NCBI GenBank assembly: GCA_021324655.1
Contig: JAJPIP010000033.1
Span: 1-64,000 of the forward strand
Direction of reading: 5' to 3'
Source of the DNA: Pseudomonadota bacterium
Lineage (GTDB): Bacteria; Chloroflexota; UBA5177
DNA length: 64,000 nt
Part shown: positions 26,724 through 34,990 of the stretch, one piece after another
Numbering within the stretch: position 1 is the stretch's first letter
Layout: the number at the start of each line of letters is the position of its first letter
Notes under the pieces: model-generated
Databases searched by the model: none
What the model saw: the letters and a program-made list of their open reading frames with translations, nothing else
Told to the model about the DNA's origin: nothing
Position numbers and translations under genes: made by a program

Positions 26724-27773
26724 ATGGCATGGATCGACACCGACGCACTGAAGCGCGATCACCCGGTGGAGGAGGTTGTCGAACGGTATGGCATCGAGCT
26801 ACGGGACAGTGGATGCGCTCTCATCGGCCGCTGCCCCTTTCATGAGGATGGTGGCCGTCCCAACCTCTACGTCTACCCAATTACGCGCAGTTGGTACTGC
26901 TACCGCTGCGGCATCGGTGGCGACGTCATCAGCTTGGTGGAGCGCATCGAGGGCGTCGGGTTCCGAGAAGCCGTGACACGACTGACTGGCGACGCTCGAG
27001 AGTTGCCTGGGGCAAGCCAGTGTCGGAAAAGGAGGATAAAGCGACCGCCAGGGAGGCAAACACCGTGGGAGCCAGAGGAACGGGAGTGCCTATCGGCTGC
27101 CGCCGAGTTGTACCACAACAGGCTGCTCACCGATGAGGCGGCGCTGGCGTATCTCGCCGGCCGAGGCTTGGGTCGTGACATCATGGAGCGCTGTTGTCTC
27201 GGCTACTCCTCCGGCGACGAGCTCGTGAACTACCTGTGCCGACGGCGGTTGCCTATTCAGGCGGCACGGCGCGTCGGTCTCCTGAGGGCCGGGGGGTGCG
27301 AGCGCTTCACGGGCCGGGTGGTCGTGCCAGAGATCCGGAGTGGCCAGCCGATCTGGCTCATCGGTCGCACCATTGATGAAACCCTTGGTCATCCGAAGTA
27401 CCTTGGTCTCCCGGGCTCCAAACCTCTCCTCGGCTGGGAGACAGCAAAAGAGTCGGCAGGGGTGTTCCTGGTCGAGGGGGTGTTCGATTGGCTCACGTTG
27501 CTGAACTGGGGCTACCCGGCCCTCGCACTCGTTGGGACGCACGCGCGCCCTGAAGTTTTCAGCAAGCTGACTCGGTTCGAGCACGTCTACCTGCTCTTGG
27601 ACAGTGATGAGCCGGGCCGGTGCGCAGCCGAGAACATTGCTCGACGATTGGGTCCACGGGCGGAGACTGTCAGGCTGCCGGGGGCCAAGGACGTGGCAGA
27701 GTTGGCGACGCACGTTGATGGTCACGCGGTTCTGGCCCATGCCATACAGTCGGGACGGAATCTCGCAGCCTAA
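26724..27773 (+). CDS. CHC2 zinc-finger/TOPRIM primase-like protein
   Basis: A 349-aa protein. The N-terminal zinc finger CPFHEDGG...CYRC (CxxH-x17ish-CxxC) is the DnaG type. The C-terminal TOPRIM domain has FLVEGVFDW and LLLDSDEPGR acidic motifs. It has only part of the DnaG polymerase core and no helicase-binding domain, so it resembles the short primases of plasmids and phages. The ATG at 26724 has GGGAGG upstream. It lies 17 bases after the helicase; the two are probably one unit. Confidence 0.85.
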   Translation: MAWIDTDALKRDHPVEEVVERYGIELRDSGCALIGRCPFHEDGGRPNLYVYPITRSWYCYRCGIGGDVISLVERIEGVGFREAVTRLTGDARELPGASQCRKRRIKRPPGRQTPWEPEERECLSAAAELYHNRLLTDEAALAYLAGRGLGRDIMERCCLGYSSGDELVNYLCRRRLPIQAARRVGLLRAGGCERFTGRVVVPEIRSGQPIWLIGRTIDETLGHPKYLGLPGSKPLLGWETAKESAGVFLVEGVFDWLTLLNWGYPALALVGTHARPEVFSKLTRFEHVYLLLDSDEPGRCAAENIARRLGPRAETVRLPGAKDVAELATHVDGHAVLAHAIQSGRNLAA

Positions 27774-27854
27774 CTAACCCACTCAACTCGATGATCTTGC
27801 CGGGCAGTGCCAGCGTCCATGAATCCTCGGCGAGATAGCGGGATTGACCTGCGG

Positions 27855-29270
27855 CTAGGCAGACTTGCCGTCGGCCCCAGCAATGAGTTCGTTGCACCGG
27901 CTGACACACTCATTGCAGATGATGACTCCAGTCTTTCCGGATATCATCCACAGTACCTCCGGGTTTGTCTTGTCGCAGAATGAGCACACATAAACCCTTT
28001 CCCCGGTTGAATGACTGCGGTCTTGCACTGTCTGCTCTCGGAGCACAGCCCTACGTAGGGGACCGTACATCGTCGTAGCAACGGCGACAAGAGCAACCCA
28101 GGCTCCGAAGGCGAGGGCCGTACGCTCAGCGCCAACGACCTGGATCAAGAGTCCGGAGAGGCCCACGCCGATTGGCTCCGAGCTCCAGGCGATCACCCGA
28201 GCCACGCTCGCAACCCTTCCGCGTAGTTCGTCCGGGGTGGCGGCTAGACGATAGCTGACGATGGCAATACCGTGGATCGGGATCGCGAAGGACATCCCGC
28301 CAAGCGCCACGCCGAGAAACAAGGCATTGGGAGCAACGGCGAGAAGCGGCCAGAGGATCGCCATGGCCCAGGTTGCGGCGATGATGACCCCGCCGAAACC
28401 TAAGCGTTTCTGGAGGCGAGGGGCAGCCAGTGAGCCAAGCAATCCCCCAACGCCAGTAGCCGAAAACATCAATCCTATGACGCTGGACGAGGTATGCTCC
28501 CCTTTCGCAAGGACAATCGCGACCAGCGCGACGCTGGCAACTGCGAGACTCAGCCCCCCTGTGGCGACGTACGCGAAACGGAGAACAGGATGGGCCCAGA
28601 GCCAGCGAATCCCTTCCGCAATCTCGCTCCGTAGATTCCTCGTCGAGGGTTCGCGCTGGTCCTGAAACTCCGCTGTGACGAATAGGAGGGCCATGACGGA
28701 GGCGGCATACGAGAGTGCGTCAACGAGGAAGGGGATAGCCTGACCGAGCTGGAAGAGGAAGCCCCCGAGCGGCGGCCCGACGACGCTCGTTGCCGAACTC
28801 ATTGCCTGCTCGGCTGCTGCTGCGGTTGGAACCTGCTCTGCTGGAACGACGTGGGGCAAATATGTCGCCTCGGCGGTGCTGAAGAGGACGTAGAGAACAC
28901 CACCGATCAAGGCATTGACGTACAACTGCGCTGCGGTGAGATGCCCGAGCGAGAAGGCCGCAGGAATGGTGGCCATGTTGACAGCTCTGCCGACGTCACA
29001 CAGGATCATCACCCGCTTACGGTTCCACCGATCGACTAATGCACCGCCCGGCAACCCGAGGAACAGGTACGGCAGAGCACGCAAAGCACCCACTAAGCCT
29101 GCCTGAACCGGAGATCGAGTCAACGCCAGCACAAGGAGGGGATAGGTGATTCGCGAGACGCCGGTACCGAGGACGGAGATCAACTCCCCGCTCCAAAGCA
29201 CCATGAAGTTCCGGTTTCGCCAGAGGGAGATGGGTGCACGCGGGGTCTCAGGACGGCTGCTCACCTCCAC
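27855..29270 (-). CDS. MFS transporter fused to a ClpX-type zinc finger
   Basis: A 471-aa protein. Residues 1-415 are a 12-helix MFS transporter of the MefA/enterobactin-exporter type (WSGELISVLGTGVSRI; ALVDRWNRKRVM). After a polar linker, the last 45 residues read VCSFCDKTNPEV ... IICNECVSRCNEL. This matches the zinc-binding domain at the start of ClpX (CSFCGK, CDECV). There is no frameshift; it is one frame. ClpX zinc fingers bind substrates and adaptors, so this tail may recruit a Clp protease or dimerise the transporter. The substrate is unknown. Confidence 0.8.
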   Translation of the reverse strand: MEVSSRPETPRAPISLWRNRNFMVLWSGELISVLGTGVSRITYPLLVLALTRSPVQAGLVGALRALPYLFLGLPGGALVDRWNRKRVMILCDVGRAVNMATIPAAFSLGHLTAAQLYVNALIGGVLYVLFSTAEATYLPHVVPAEQVPTAAAAEQAMSSATSVVGPPLGGFLFQLGQAIPFLVDALSYAASVMALLFVTAEFQDQREPSTRNLRSEIAEGIRWLWAHPVLRFAYVATGGLSLAVASVALVAIVLAKGEHTSSSVIGLMFSATGVGGLLGSLAAPRLQKRLGFGGVIIAATWAMAILWPLLAVAPNALFLGVALGGMSFAIPIHGIAIVSYRLAATPDELRGRVASVARVIAWSSEPIGVGLSGLLIQVVGAERTALAFGAWVALVAVATTMYGPLRRAVLREQTVQDRSHSTGERVYVCSFCDKTNPEVLWMISGKTGVIICNECVSRCNELIAGADGKSA

Positions 29271-29592
29271 CCTCCGTTCGGAATCACTCCACGCGCTCAG
29301 AGACCCTCGCCCAGAACCCGGCTACCGGGCCGAGACCGATGTCCCACATTCTGGACCATGGCCAGTCTATCGCCTCCCCGAGGGGGAGAGTCGAGTGAAG
29401 CCACTCCGGCGAACCGGTCTCGGTTTGCTGAGACCACACGCTTCAGTGAATGCAACGACCCATCCATAACGGTCGCAGCGCCCTTGAAGTACTCTATCGG
29501 CCGTCACGGCTCCCGGCTCGTATGCAACGAGCGTCTCCGGCTGGTGGATTGACCGTCAGCTTCCCAGATCCGTTCAGCACCAGGAGGTTCAA
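29271..29592. other. Intergenic region upstream of ssb
   Basis: I see no gene in these 322 bases. It separates the divergent MFS gene from ssb and should hold both promoters. The only clear signal is AGGAGG just before the ssb start. Confidence 0.5.
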
Positions 29593-29976
29593 ATGCCTTA
29601 CTCGCTCAACCGCACCGAGCTCATCGGCCGACTCGGGCAGGATCCCGAGACGCGCCACACATCCGACGGTCAGGCCGTGACCAAGTTCAGCATGGCCACC
29701 GACCGGCCGGCAAAGCCCGGCACCCACTCCGAGCCCGACTGGCATTCCATCGTCTGCTGGCAGAAACTCGCCGAGTTCGCTGGTGAGTATCTCACCAAGG
29801 GCCGTCTGGTCTTCGTGGCCGGTCGCATCAGCTACCGGGCCTGGGAAGGCAAGGACGGTCAGAAGCACCGCGCCACGGAGATCGTGGCGGCGGAGCTGAT
29901 CCCGCTCGACCGCAAGCCGAACGGCGAGCTGCGCGTCGTGGGTGGCCAGGACGATGAGGCAAATCTCCCGTTCTAG
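29593..29976 (+). CDS. ssb: Single-stranded DNA-binding protein
   Basis: A 127-aa single-OB-fold SSB. It has LNRTELIGRLGQDPETR at the start, WHSIVCWQKLAEFAGEYLTK in the middle and an acidic tip DDEANLPF like the canonical DDDIPF that binds partner proteins. It is short, with almost no flexible linker. It is unlikely to be the housekeeping copy in view of its position with radC and the primase, but that is inference. Confidence 0.88.
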   Translation: MPYSLNRTELIGRLGQDPETRHTSDGQAVTKFSMATDRPAKPGTHSEPDWHSIVCWQKLAEFAGEYLTKGRLVFVAGRISYRAWEGKDGQKHRATEIVAAELIPLDRKPNGELRVVGGQDDEANLPF

Positions 29977-30169
29977 CCGTCTACCGTGCCTGCGGCTGCA
30001 GCCGTTTCATGGCCGGCTGCTCTGCCGCATCTCCCTGCGGCCCTCCCCGGTCGCGTTGCAGGTGCCGGATCGCGAGCTCGTGATCGTGGCCGCCCGAACC
30101 TCGCCGCGCCTGCGGCACCTGATCGTTCACCGCCAGCCGGTTCCGCACGATCCTCCGCGCGCTGCCTAA
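29954..30169 (+). CDS. Possible small basic protein overlapping ssb
   Basis: 71 aa, Arg/Pro-rich, starting inside the ssb end (ATG 29954). The later part (VPDRELVIVAARTSPRLRHL) reads like protein. There is no clear ribosome site, and high GC content alone could keep this frame open. Confidence 0.28.
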   Translation: MRQISRSSRLPCLRLQPFHGRLLCRISLRPSPVALQVPDRELVIVAARTSPRLRHLIVHRQPVPHDPPRAA

Positions 30170-30189
30170 AGCGCGATCCATCACACCAC

Positions 30190-30220
30190 GAGAGCGGAGT
30201 CCTTCTGGGGCTCCGCTCTC
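30190..30220 (+). terminator. Intergenic hairpin
   Basis: A perfect 10-bp stem (GAGAGCGGAG and complement) with an 11-base loop, just before the next ribosome site. There is no U-tract. It could be a weak terminator or a processing site. Confidence 0.4.
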
Positions 30221-30239
30221 CTGTGTCTGGAGGTTCCTC

Positions 30240-30524
30240 ATGCCACGGATCTACGAGACACTGCCGCCGGTCGGGCGGCTCCAGATGGCGCTCCGCGTGA
30301 TGACGCCCACCCGGCTCGCCCAGACCTTCGCTGACTTCGCCGGGCAGTTCTACGACCGTTCCGACTTCGACAGCCTCGCCCGTCAGGTGAGCGAGCTCTA
30401 CGACCTGGAGAGTGCCGAGCACGCGCACCTCTTCCGCTCGCAGCTCGATCGCCGGCTGTGTGACCGCTTCCAGGACCCCGTGGCCTGGGATGTCGATACC
30501 TATCAGAAAGGCCATGCGGCATGA
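30240..30524 (+). CDS. Small protein of unknown function, upstream of radC
   Basis: 94 aa, helical, with LAQTFADFAGQFYDRSDFDS. GGAGG lies seven bases before the ATG. The stop overlaps the radC start (ATGA), so the two are translationally coupled. I recognise no family. Confidence 0.65.
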   Translation: MPRIYETLPPVGRLQMALRVMTPTRLAQTFADFAGQFYDRSDFDSLARQVSELYDLESAEHAHLFRSQLDRRLCDRFQDPVAWDVDTYQKGHAA

Positions 30525-31123
30525 CGCCTCGCCGGGCATCCAAACAGCAGCCGGCGGCCCGCGACGAGATCGAGACGGTGATCGAGCTGGTCCGGCAGAA
30601 TCTCCGTCTGCTGGGCGAGCTCGTGCAGCGGTATGAAGTGGATCGCACGGGGATCACGGCTGACGGACGGATCGTCCGCAAGCCGGCTGATGTCATCGGG
30701 TACCTGGGACCGGAGATGGCGGACTTGGCGCAGGAGCAGTTGCGTGTGGTGCTGCTGGACACCAAGAATCGGCTCCTGGGCGCGAGTCTCGTCTACCAGG
30801 GCGGGATCAACTCCATCATGGTCCGTCTCGCCGACTGCTTTCGTGAGGCGGTTCGGGTCAACGCCGCGGCGATCCTCCTGGTCCATAACCACCCCTCCGG
30901 TGATCCTGAGCCCTCGAGCGAAGACGTGCGCGTGACGCGCGAGGCGGCCCAGGTGGGCGAGCTCCTCGGCATTGACCTGCTGGACCACGTGATCGTGGGC
31001 GGCCGGGCACATGTGAGTCTTCGCGAGCGCGGGTTCTACCGGCCGGTGATGGAGCAGCAATCTGGTCGGCGGCGGAAGAGTGCGGGTGGTGAGACGCCGT
31101 CCTGGGAGGTTGCGCATGCTTGA
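30521..31123 (+). CDS. radC: RadC-family JAB-domain protein
   Basis: 200 aa. The JAMM metal motif is HNHPSGD at residues 122-128, followed by EPSSEDVRVTR, the RadC signature. The N-terminal helix-hairpin-helix of chromosomal RadC is replaced by an unrelated segment. Mobile-element RadC homologues often look like this. Biochemical role is unsettled for the family; a metallo-isopeptidase or nuclease has been suggested. It overlaps the following coiled-coil gene by eight bases. Confidence 0.87.
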   Translation: MTPRRASKQQPAARDEIETVIELVRQNLRLLGELVQRYEVDRTGITADGRIVRKPADVIGYLGPEMADLAQEQLRVVLLDTKNRLLGASLVYQGGINSIMVRLADCFREAVRVNAAAILLVHNHPSGDPEPSSEDVRVTREAAQVGELLGIDLLDHVIVGGRAHVSLRERGFYRPVMEQQSGRRRKSAGGETPSWEVAHA

Positions 31124-32390
31124 GATGGCGACGACGCGAGAGCAGGCTGATCGAGCTATCGAGGCTCGGACTGAACGGGCAGGGCAGCAGGTTGGGGTCC
31201 AGCCCTCGGAGATCGAGCGCCTGCCGTTCGATCTCTCCGTTCTCCTCGAGGAGGGAGTGTTCCTCAACGTCGATGCCCAGGGGTTCGGGCTCCTCGACCG
31301 GCGCCTTGACTGGAATGCCCTCGGCATTACTCTTCCCCGACAGTCGGATGTGGCCTTCCGACCGCCCCGCTGTGGTCTCCTGCCCGACCGCTACCGGCTT
31401 CCGTTGCTACGCCCTGCCTCCCGGGCGCATGCGGCACTCCACCGCTACTCGTACCACTTCCGCCTGACCGAGACCCTGTTCGAGGGACCCGCCTACCGCT
31501 GGGTGCCGTGGCGCGCCTTCGAGGCGTTCGAGCGTGACTTCGAGACGGCGCGGATGGATTTGGACGTCGCCAAGATCGAGATCGTCTCCCGATACGACAC
31601 GGTCCGGGAGGAAGTCGTCCAAACCTTCCTGCAGTTGGCTAAGGACTCCTCGCGGCGGTTCGAGGCAACGGGCCATGCCGTCTCGGAGGGATTTGAGGAC
31701 GCGGTGGTGCAAGGGGTGCTGGCCGCCATCCCGACCCCAGAAGACCTGCAGGCGAAGCTGAAGCTGCGTTACCGGGTGGGCGTCATCCTGCTGGGTAGTG
31801 AGATGCTGGCCGAGCAGCGACAGGCTCGCGAGGAGCGCCAGAAGATCGAGGAGGCCGAGGCGACGCTCCGGCTGGAGCGGCAGCGACGGGAGGCACAGGA
31901 GCGGGTGGCGCAGCGAGAGCTGTGGGCCGAGGAAGAGCGCATCCGCCAGCAGCTCCGGGCTGAAGAGGACGAGCGGCGGCGTGAGGCCGAGGTGAAGGAG
32001 CGGTTACGCCATCTCAAGCTGGAGGCGGCCCGCGAGCGCCTGCAAGAGGCGATGAGCCCGCTGGAGGAAGGGGCCAAACAGCTGCATGCCGCAATCTACG
32101 AATCCGCCAGTGCCATCCGCGATTCCCTGGAGAAACACCAGTATCTGCCCGGCTCCTCGGCGAAGCGTGCACGTGAGCTCGCGCGTTGGTTCCGTCTGAT
32201 GAACTGGCAATCGGATGAGCAGCTCGAGACGCTGGTCGCCGAACTGGAGAGTCTGGCCGGTCGGTCAACCGGGAAGCGGAAGCGAGATACGGGAGCCATC
32301 GATCAGGTGCTTGGAGACATCATCGAGCTCTGCTACGTCGATGCGAGGGCGCTGACGGAGCCGAATCGCATGGGCGCGCTCGAACTGTAG
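31116..32390 (+). CDS. Coiled-coil protein of unknown function
   Basis: A 424-aa protein. Residues 1-140 form a globular domain with FLNVDAQGFGLLDRRLDW. Residues about 225-330 are a charged Arg/Glu coiled coil (ERQRREAQERVAQREL), followed by a C-terminal helical bundle. The ATG at 31116 has GGGAGG six bases upstream. It lies in the RadC operon and ends at a strong hairpin. I do not recognise the family. Its place before the AAA protein suggests a structural partner. Confidence 0.65.
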   Translation: MLEMATTREQADRAIEARTERAGQQVGVQPSEIERLPFDLSVLLEEGVFLNVDAQGFGLLDRRLDWNALGITLPRQSDVAFRPPRCGLLPDRYRLPLLRPASRAHAALHRYSYHFRLTETLFEGPAYRWVPWRAFEAFERDFETARMDLDVAKIEIVSRYDTVREEVVQTFLQLAKDSSRRFEATGHAVSEGFEDAVVQGVLAAIPTPEDLQAKLKLRYRVGVILLGSEMLAEQRQAREERQKIEEAEATLRLERQRREAQERVAQRELWAEEERIRQQLRAEEDERRREAEVKERLRHLKLEAARERLQEAMSPLEEGAKQLHAAIYESASAIRDSLEKHQYLPGSSAKRARELARWFRLMNWQSDEQLETLVAELESLAGRSTGKRKRDTGAIDQVLGDIIELCYVDARALTEPNRMGALEL

Positions 32391-32394
32391 GCAC

Positions 32395-32430
32395 CGGAGG
32401 CTCGGCGCGCGTCATCGCGCCGAGCCTCCG
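32395..32430 (+). terminator. Strong GC hairpin terminator
   Basis: A perfect 15-bp stem (CGGAGGCTCGGCGCG and complement) with a six-base loop, followed by TTCTCTCC. It separates the RadC unit from the AAA protein operon. Confidence 0.7.
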
Positions 32431-32450
32431 TTCTCTCCCTGGAGAATTGC

Positions 32451-34049
32451 ATGCACCGATCTCTGGATACGACCACCGTAGACGGGCTCGTCCGTGAGCT
32501 CGACATCCTCATTCGCGCCCGCTACCCGCTCATCGCGGTCAACACCTTCGAAGAGGTGCGCTTCCGCCGCCTCATCACGGCCGTCGCCCAGATCGAGCGG
32601 CATCGGCCGAAGGGGCTCTTCCTCTGGAGTCGAACACAGGGACTCCGCCAGGTAGCCGGATCCGGCACCGGCCCCACCGATCGTCCGGTTCCCGACACCG
32701 ACGATCCCCTGTCGGTTCTGGAGCACATTGCCCAGGCCGACCGGGGATTGTACGTCCTCTGTGACTACGTCCCGTACCTCGCACCCTTCGGCCAGGAGGA
32801 GCCCTTGCTGGTGCGGCGCCTGCGGGAGCTTGCCTGGGCCATCAAGACGAAAGCGGTGACGGTGCTCCTGGTCGGAGCCGGTTTCCCGGAGATCCCGACC
32901 ATCGAGAAAGAGGTCAAGGTCGTTGACCTGCCACTCCCCGACGAACGGGAGGTGACGAAACTCCTCGATCTTGAGTTGGACCGACTCGCCGAGAATCCTG
33001 ATGTCCGCCTCACGGTGGATATCCGCGTGCGTGAACAGTTGGTGCAAGCGCTGCTGGGACTGACTGAGAGCGAGATCGAGAATACCCTGGCGAAGGCCGC
33101 TATCACCCACCGCGGAATCGGCCCGGGGGCCGTGCCGCTGATCCTCGACGAGAAGCGCGACGTCATCCGCCAGAGTGGCAGCCTCACCTACAGTCACCCC
33201 GAGCCGGCGGACCATCTGGGCGGCTATGCCAACCTCCGCCGGCTCCTGCAGGAAGCGGCCGTCACCTTCACCCCGGCGGCGAGAGCCTTTGGCGTGGAGC
33301 CCATGAAGGGCATCCTCCTGGTGGGCCTGCCTGGCACCGGCAAGGATCTTACCAAGAAGATCGCCTCCTCGATCCTCGGGCGACCGCTGTTGGACCTGGA
33401 TTTTGGCTCGGTCATGGGTGAAGGCGGTGGCGTGATCGGCTCGGCCGCTATGAGCATCAAGCGGGCACTCGGCATCGCCACGACACTCAAAGGGATACTC
33501 GGTCTGAGTGAGTTCGAGAAAGGGGTAGGCGGTCTCCAGTCCTCGGCCCAGTCCGACGCCGGCGAGACGGCCCGCACCATCGCTCACCTCCTCAACTGGA
33601 TGCAGGAGCAGCAGGATGTCTTCGTCATGGGCACCGCGAACGACGTCCGCCAGCTTGCCCCAGAGCAGATCCGCCAGGGCCGCTTCGGCCAGGTGGTGTT
33701 CGTCGATCTGCCGACGGTCGAGGATCGGGCGGACATCTTCCGCGTGCACCTCCAGAAACGGGATCGAGACCCGGAGGCCTTCGATCTGGAGGAGCTGGCC
33801 GCGGCTTCGGAGGGCTTTGCCGGTGCCGAAATCGAGGCGGCGGTGAAGGGGGCATTGCTCGATGCCTTCATGGATGGGGCGCGCGAGATGACGACGGACG
33901 ACGTCGTGCGGCGGGTCCGAAGCATTCGCCCGACATCAGAGGTCAAGCGCGAGGAGATCGAGGAGTTGCGCCGCTGGGCGCGGGAGCATCTGACGGTCGA
34001 CGCGGTGCATGCCGAGGCTACCTCCGGGCAGCGCCTAATCGAGTTCTAA
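32451..34049 (+). CDS. Ycf46-like AAA+ protein with altered Walker motifs
   Basis: A 532-aa protein. Residues 1-250 match the N-terminal half of Ycf46 (ARYPLIAVNTFEEVRF; an ATPase-like fold without P-loop). Residues 255-480 are the AAA domain. The P-loop reads GLPGTGKD (292-299), with Asp where Ser/Thr binds magnesium. The Walker B region reads ILGLSEFEK, where Ycf46 has ILWIDEIEK, so the aspartate is Ser353 and the Glu is kept. The GRFD motif is GRFG. ATP hydrolysis may be impaired or changed. Ycf46 is a photosynthesis-linked or carbon-dioxide-linked protein in cyanobacteria; it also occurs in other bacteria. The DUF1257 gene follows 12 bases later. Confidence 0.85.
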   Translation: MHRSLDTTTVDGLVRELDILIRARYPLIAVNTFEEVRFRRLITAVAQIERHRPKGLFLWSRTQGLRQVAGSGTGPTDRPVPDTDDPLSVLEHIAQADRGLYVLCDYVPYLAPFGQEEPLLVRRLRELAWAIKTKAVTVLLVGAGFPEIPTIEKEVKVVDLPLPDEREVTKLLDLELDRLAENPDVRLTVDIRVREQLVQALLGLTESEIENTLAKAAITHRGIGPGAVPLILDEKRDVIRQSGSLTYSHPEPADHLGGYANLRRLLQEAAVTFTPAARAFGVEPMKGILLVGLPGTGKDLTKKIASSILGRPLLDLDFGSVMGEGGGVIGSAAMSIKRALGIATTLKGILGLSEFEKGVGGLQSSAQSDAGETARTIAHLLNWMQEQQDVFVMGTANDVRQLAPEQIRQGRFGQVVFVDLPTVEDRADIFRVHLQKRDRDPEAFDLEELAAASEGFAGAEIEAAVKGALLDAFMDGAREMTTDDVVRRVRSIRPTSEVKREEIEELRRWAREHLTVDAVHAEATSGQRLIEF

Positions 34050-34061
34050 AGGAGGCACCTC

Positions 34062-34457
34062 ATGAGCAAGTACCTGAGCTTCAACGACATCGTGTTCAAA
34101 GATCGGCGGCTCCTGCTCTCCGCGCTCGCCGACCTTGGCTATTCGCAGATTGAAGAGGGGGACACGCTCCCCCTCTTCGGCTACCGAGGCGACCGGCGGT
34201 CAGAGACGGCCCAAATCGTCATTCGCCGCCAGCATGTTGGTCCCCTCTCCAACGACATCGGCTTCGCCCACGCCAAGGACGGGTACAGGCCCATCGTCAG
34301 CGAATTCGATCAACGAACCCTCCGCGATGGCCACTTCCTCGTCCAGCTCCGCACGGCCTACAGCGAGCGGGTGGTGGAGGAGGTGAAGCGCCGCCTGCAT
34401 GGCACGGCTCAGCGGCAGGTTGAGGGTGGCGTAGTCAAGATCCGGGTGCGGTTCTAA
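34062..34457 (+). CDS. DUF1257 (Ycf35-like) protein
   Basis: 131 aa. It aligns with the DUF1257 pattern, with the DRRLLLSALADLGY start, a FGYRGDRR segment, IGFAHAKDGYRPIVSEFD and a basic C-terminus. Ycf35 commonly neighbours Ycf46 and DUF2997 in cyanobacterial and other genomes; none has a proven function. AAGGAGG precedes the ATG. It is between the AAA protein and DUF2997 genes. Confidence 0.82.
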   Translation: MSKYLSFNDIVFKDRRLLLSALADLGYSQIEEGDTLPLFGYRGDRRSETAQIVIRRQHVGPLSNDIGFAHAKDGYRPIVSEFDQRTLRDGHFLVQLRTAYSERVVEEVKRRLHGTAQRQVEGGVVKIRVRF

Positions 34458-34459
34458 AG

Positions 34460-34660
34460 ATGCGCGAGATCGAGTTCACGATCGATCCGGCGACGGGAGA
34501 ACTGACCATCCACGTCAAGGGGATCGCGGGTTCCGACTGCGCAGATGTCGCGAAGCTGGCGAGTGAGCTGCTGGGCACGCCAACGCATGATTGGAACACC
34601 CCCGAGTACTACCTGCGGCCCCAAGTACGCCGACGTGTGCAACCGAGGCGCAAGCCATGA
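34460..34660 (+). CDS. DUF2997 small protein
   Basis: 66 aa with IEFTIDPATGELTIHVKGI and a Cys in SDCADVAKLASELLG, the DUF2997 consensus. The C-terminus is Arg-rich. It starts two bases after the DUF1257 stop, and its stop overlaps the ATG of the radical SAM gene. The order Ycf46-DUF1257-DUF2997 is conserved in distant bacteria, which supports a common process. Confidence 0.82.
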   Translation: MREIEFTIDPATGELTIHVKGIAGSDCADVAKLASELLGTPTHDWNTPEYYLRPQVRRRVQPRRKP

Positions 34661-34942
34661 GCGAGATCACCTGGCACATCGATCGAGTGACCGGCGCTCT
34701 GCTGGTCGAGGGGATGGTCATCGAGGAGACGTCGGCGCTTGCCGGCGACCTCCTCTCTCCTCCGCGCGATCTCCACTGTGCCCGGCCCCTGACCATGCAC
34801 CTGCCACCCGCGGCATCAAACGACGAGACTGCCTCCGGTCCCTGTGTTCACATCGCGGGTTATTACCACAACTCTCTGATTGAGGGCCCCGGACGACGTA
34901 GCACAGCCAAGTTCCAGGGCTGTGCCATTCGTTGTCGCGGGT
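34657..34942 (+). pseudogene. Radical SAM activase-like gene, 5' part (interrupted)
   Basis: Residues 1-95 are intact. The first 35 or so resemble DUF2997 (MSEITWHIDRVTGALLVEG), and then come CVHIAGYYHNSLIEGPGRRS and FQGCAIRCRG. The frame breaks at the third cysteine of the CxxxCxxC iron-sulfur motif, exactly at the left end of the Tn554-like element. The rest of the gene resumes at 40375 with GGC TGT (Gly-Cys). It is translationally coupled to DUF2997, so it was the fourth gene of that operon. Confidence 0.8.
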
Positions 34943-34955
34943 TTATCTACAGTGT
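34943..34955 (+). repeat. Left terminal inverted repeat
   Basis: TTATCTACAGTGT, an exact inverted match to 40360-40372. The next bases agree only partly (CACCG versus GGTCG). It marks the point at which the host gene stops. Confidence 0.8.
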
Positions 34956-34990
34956 CACCGTTATCAACGAGTGCTTGGAGGTGAACACGA

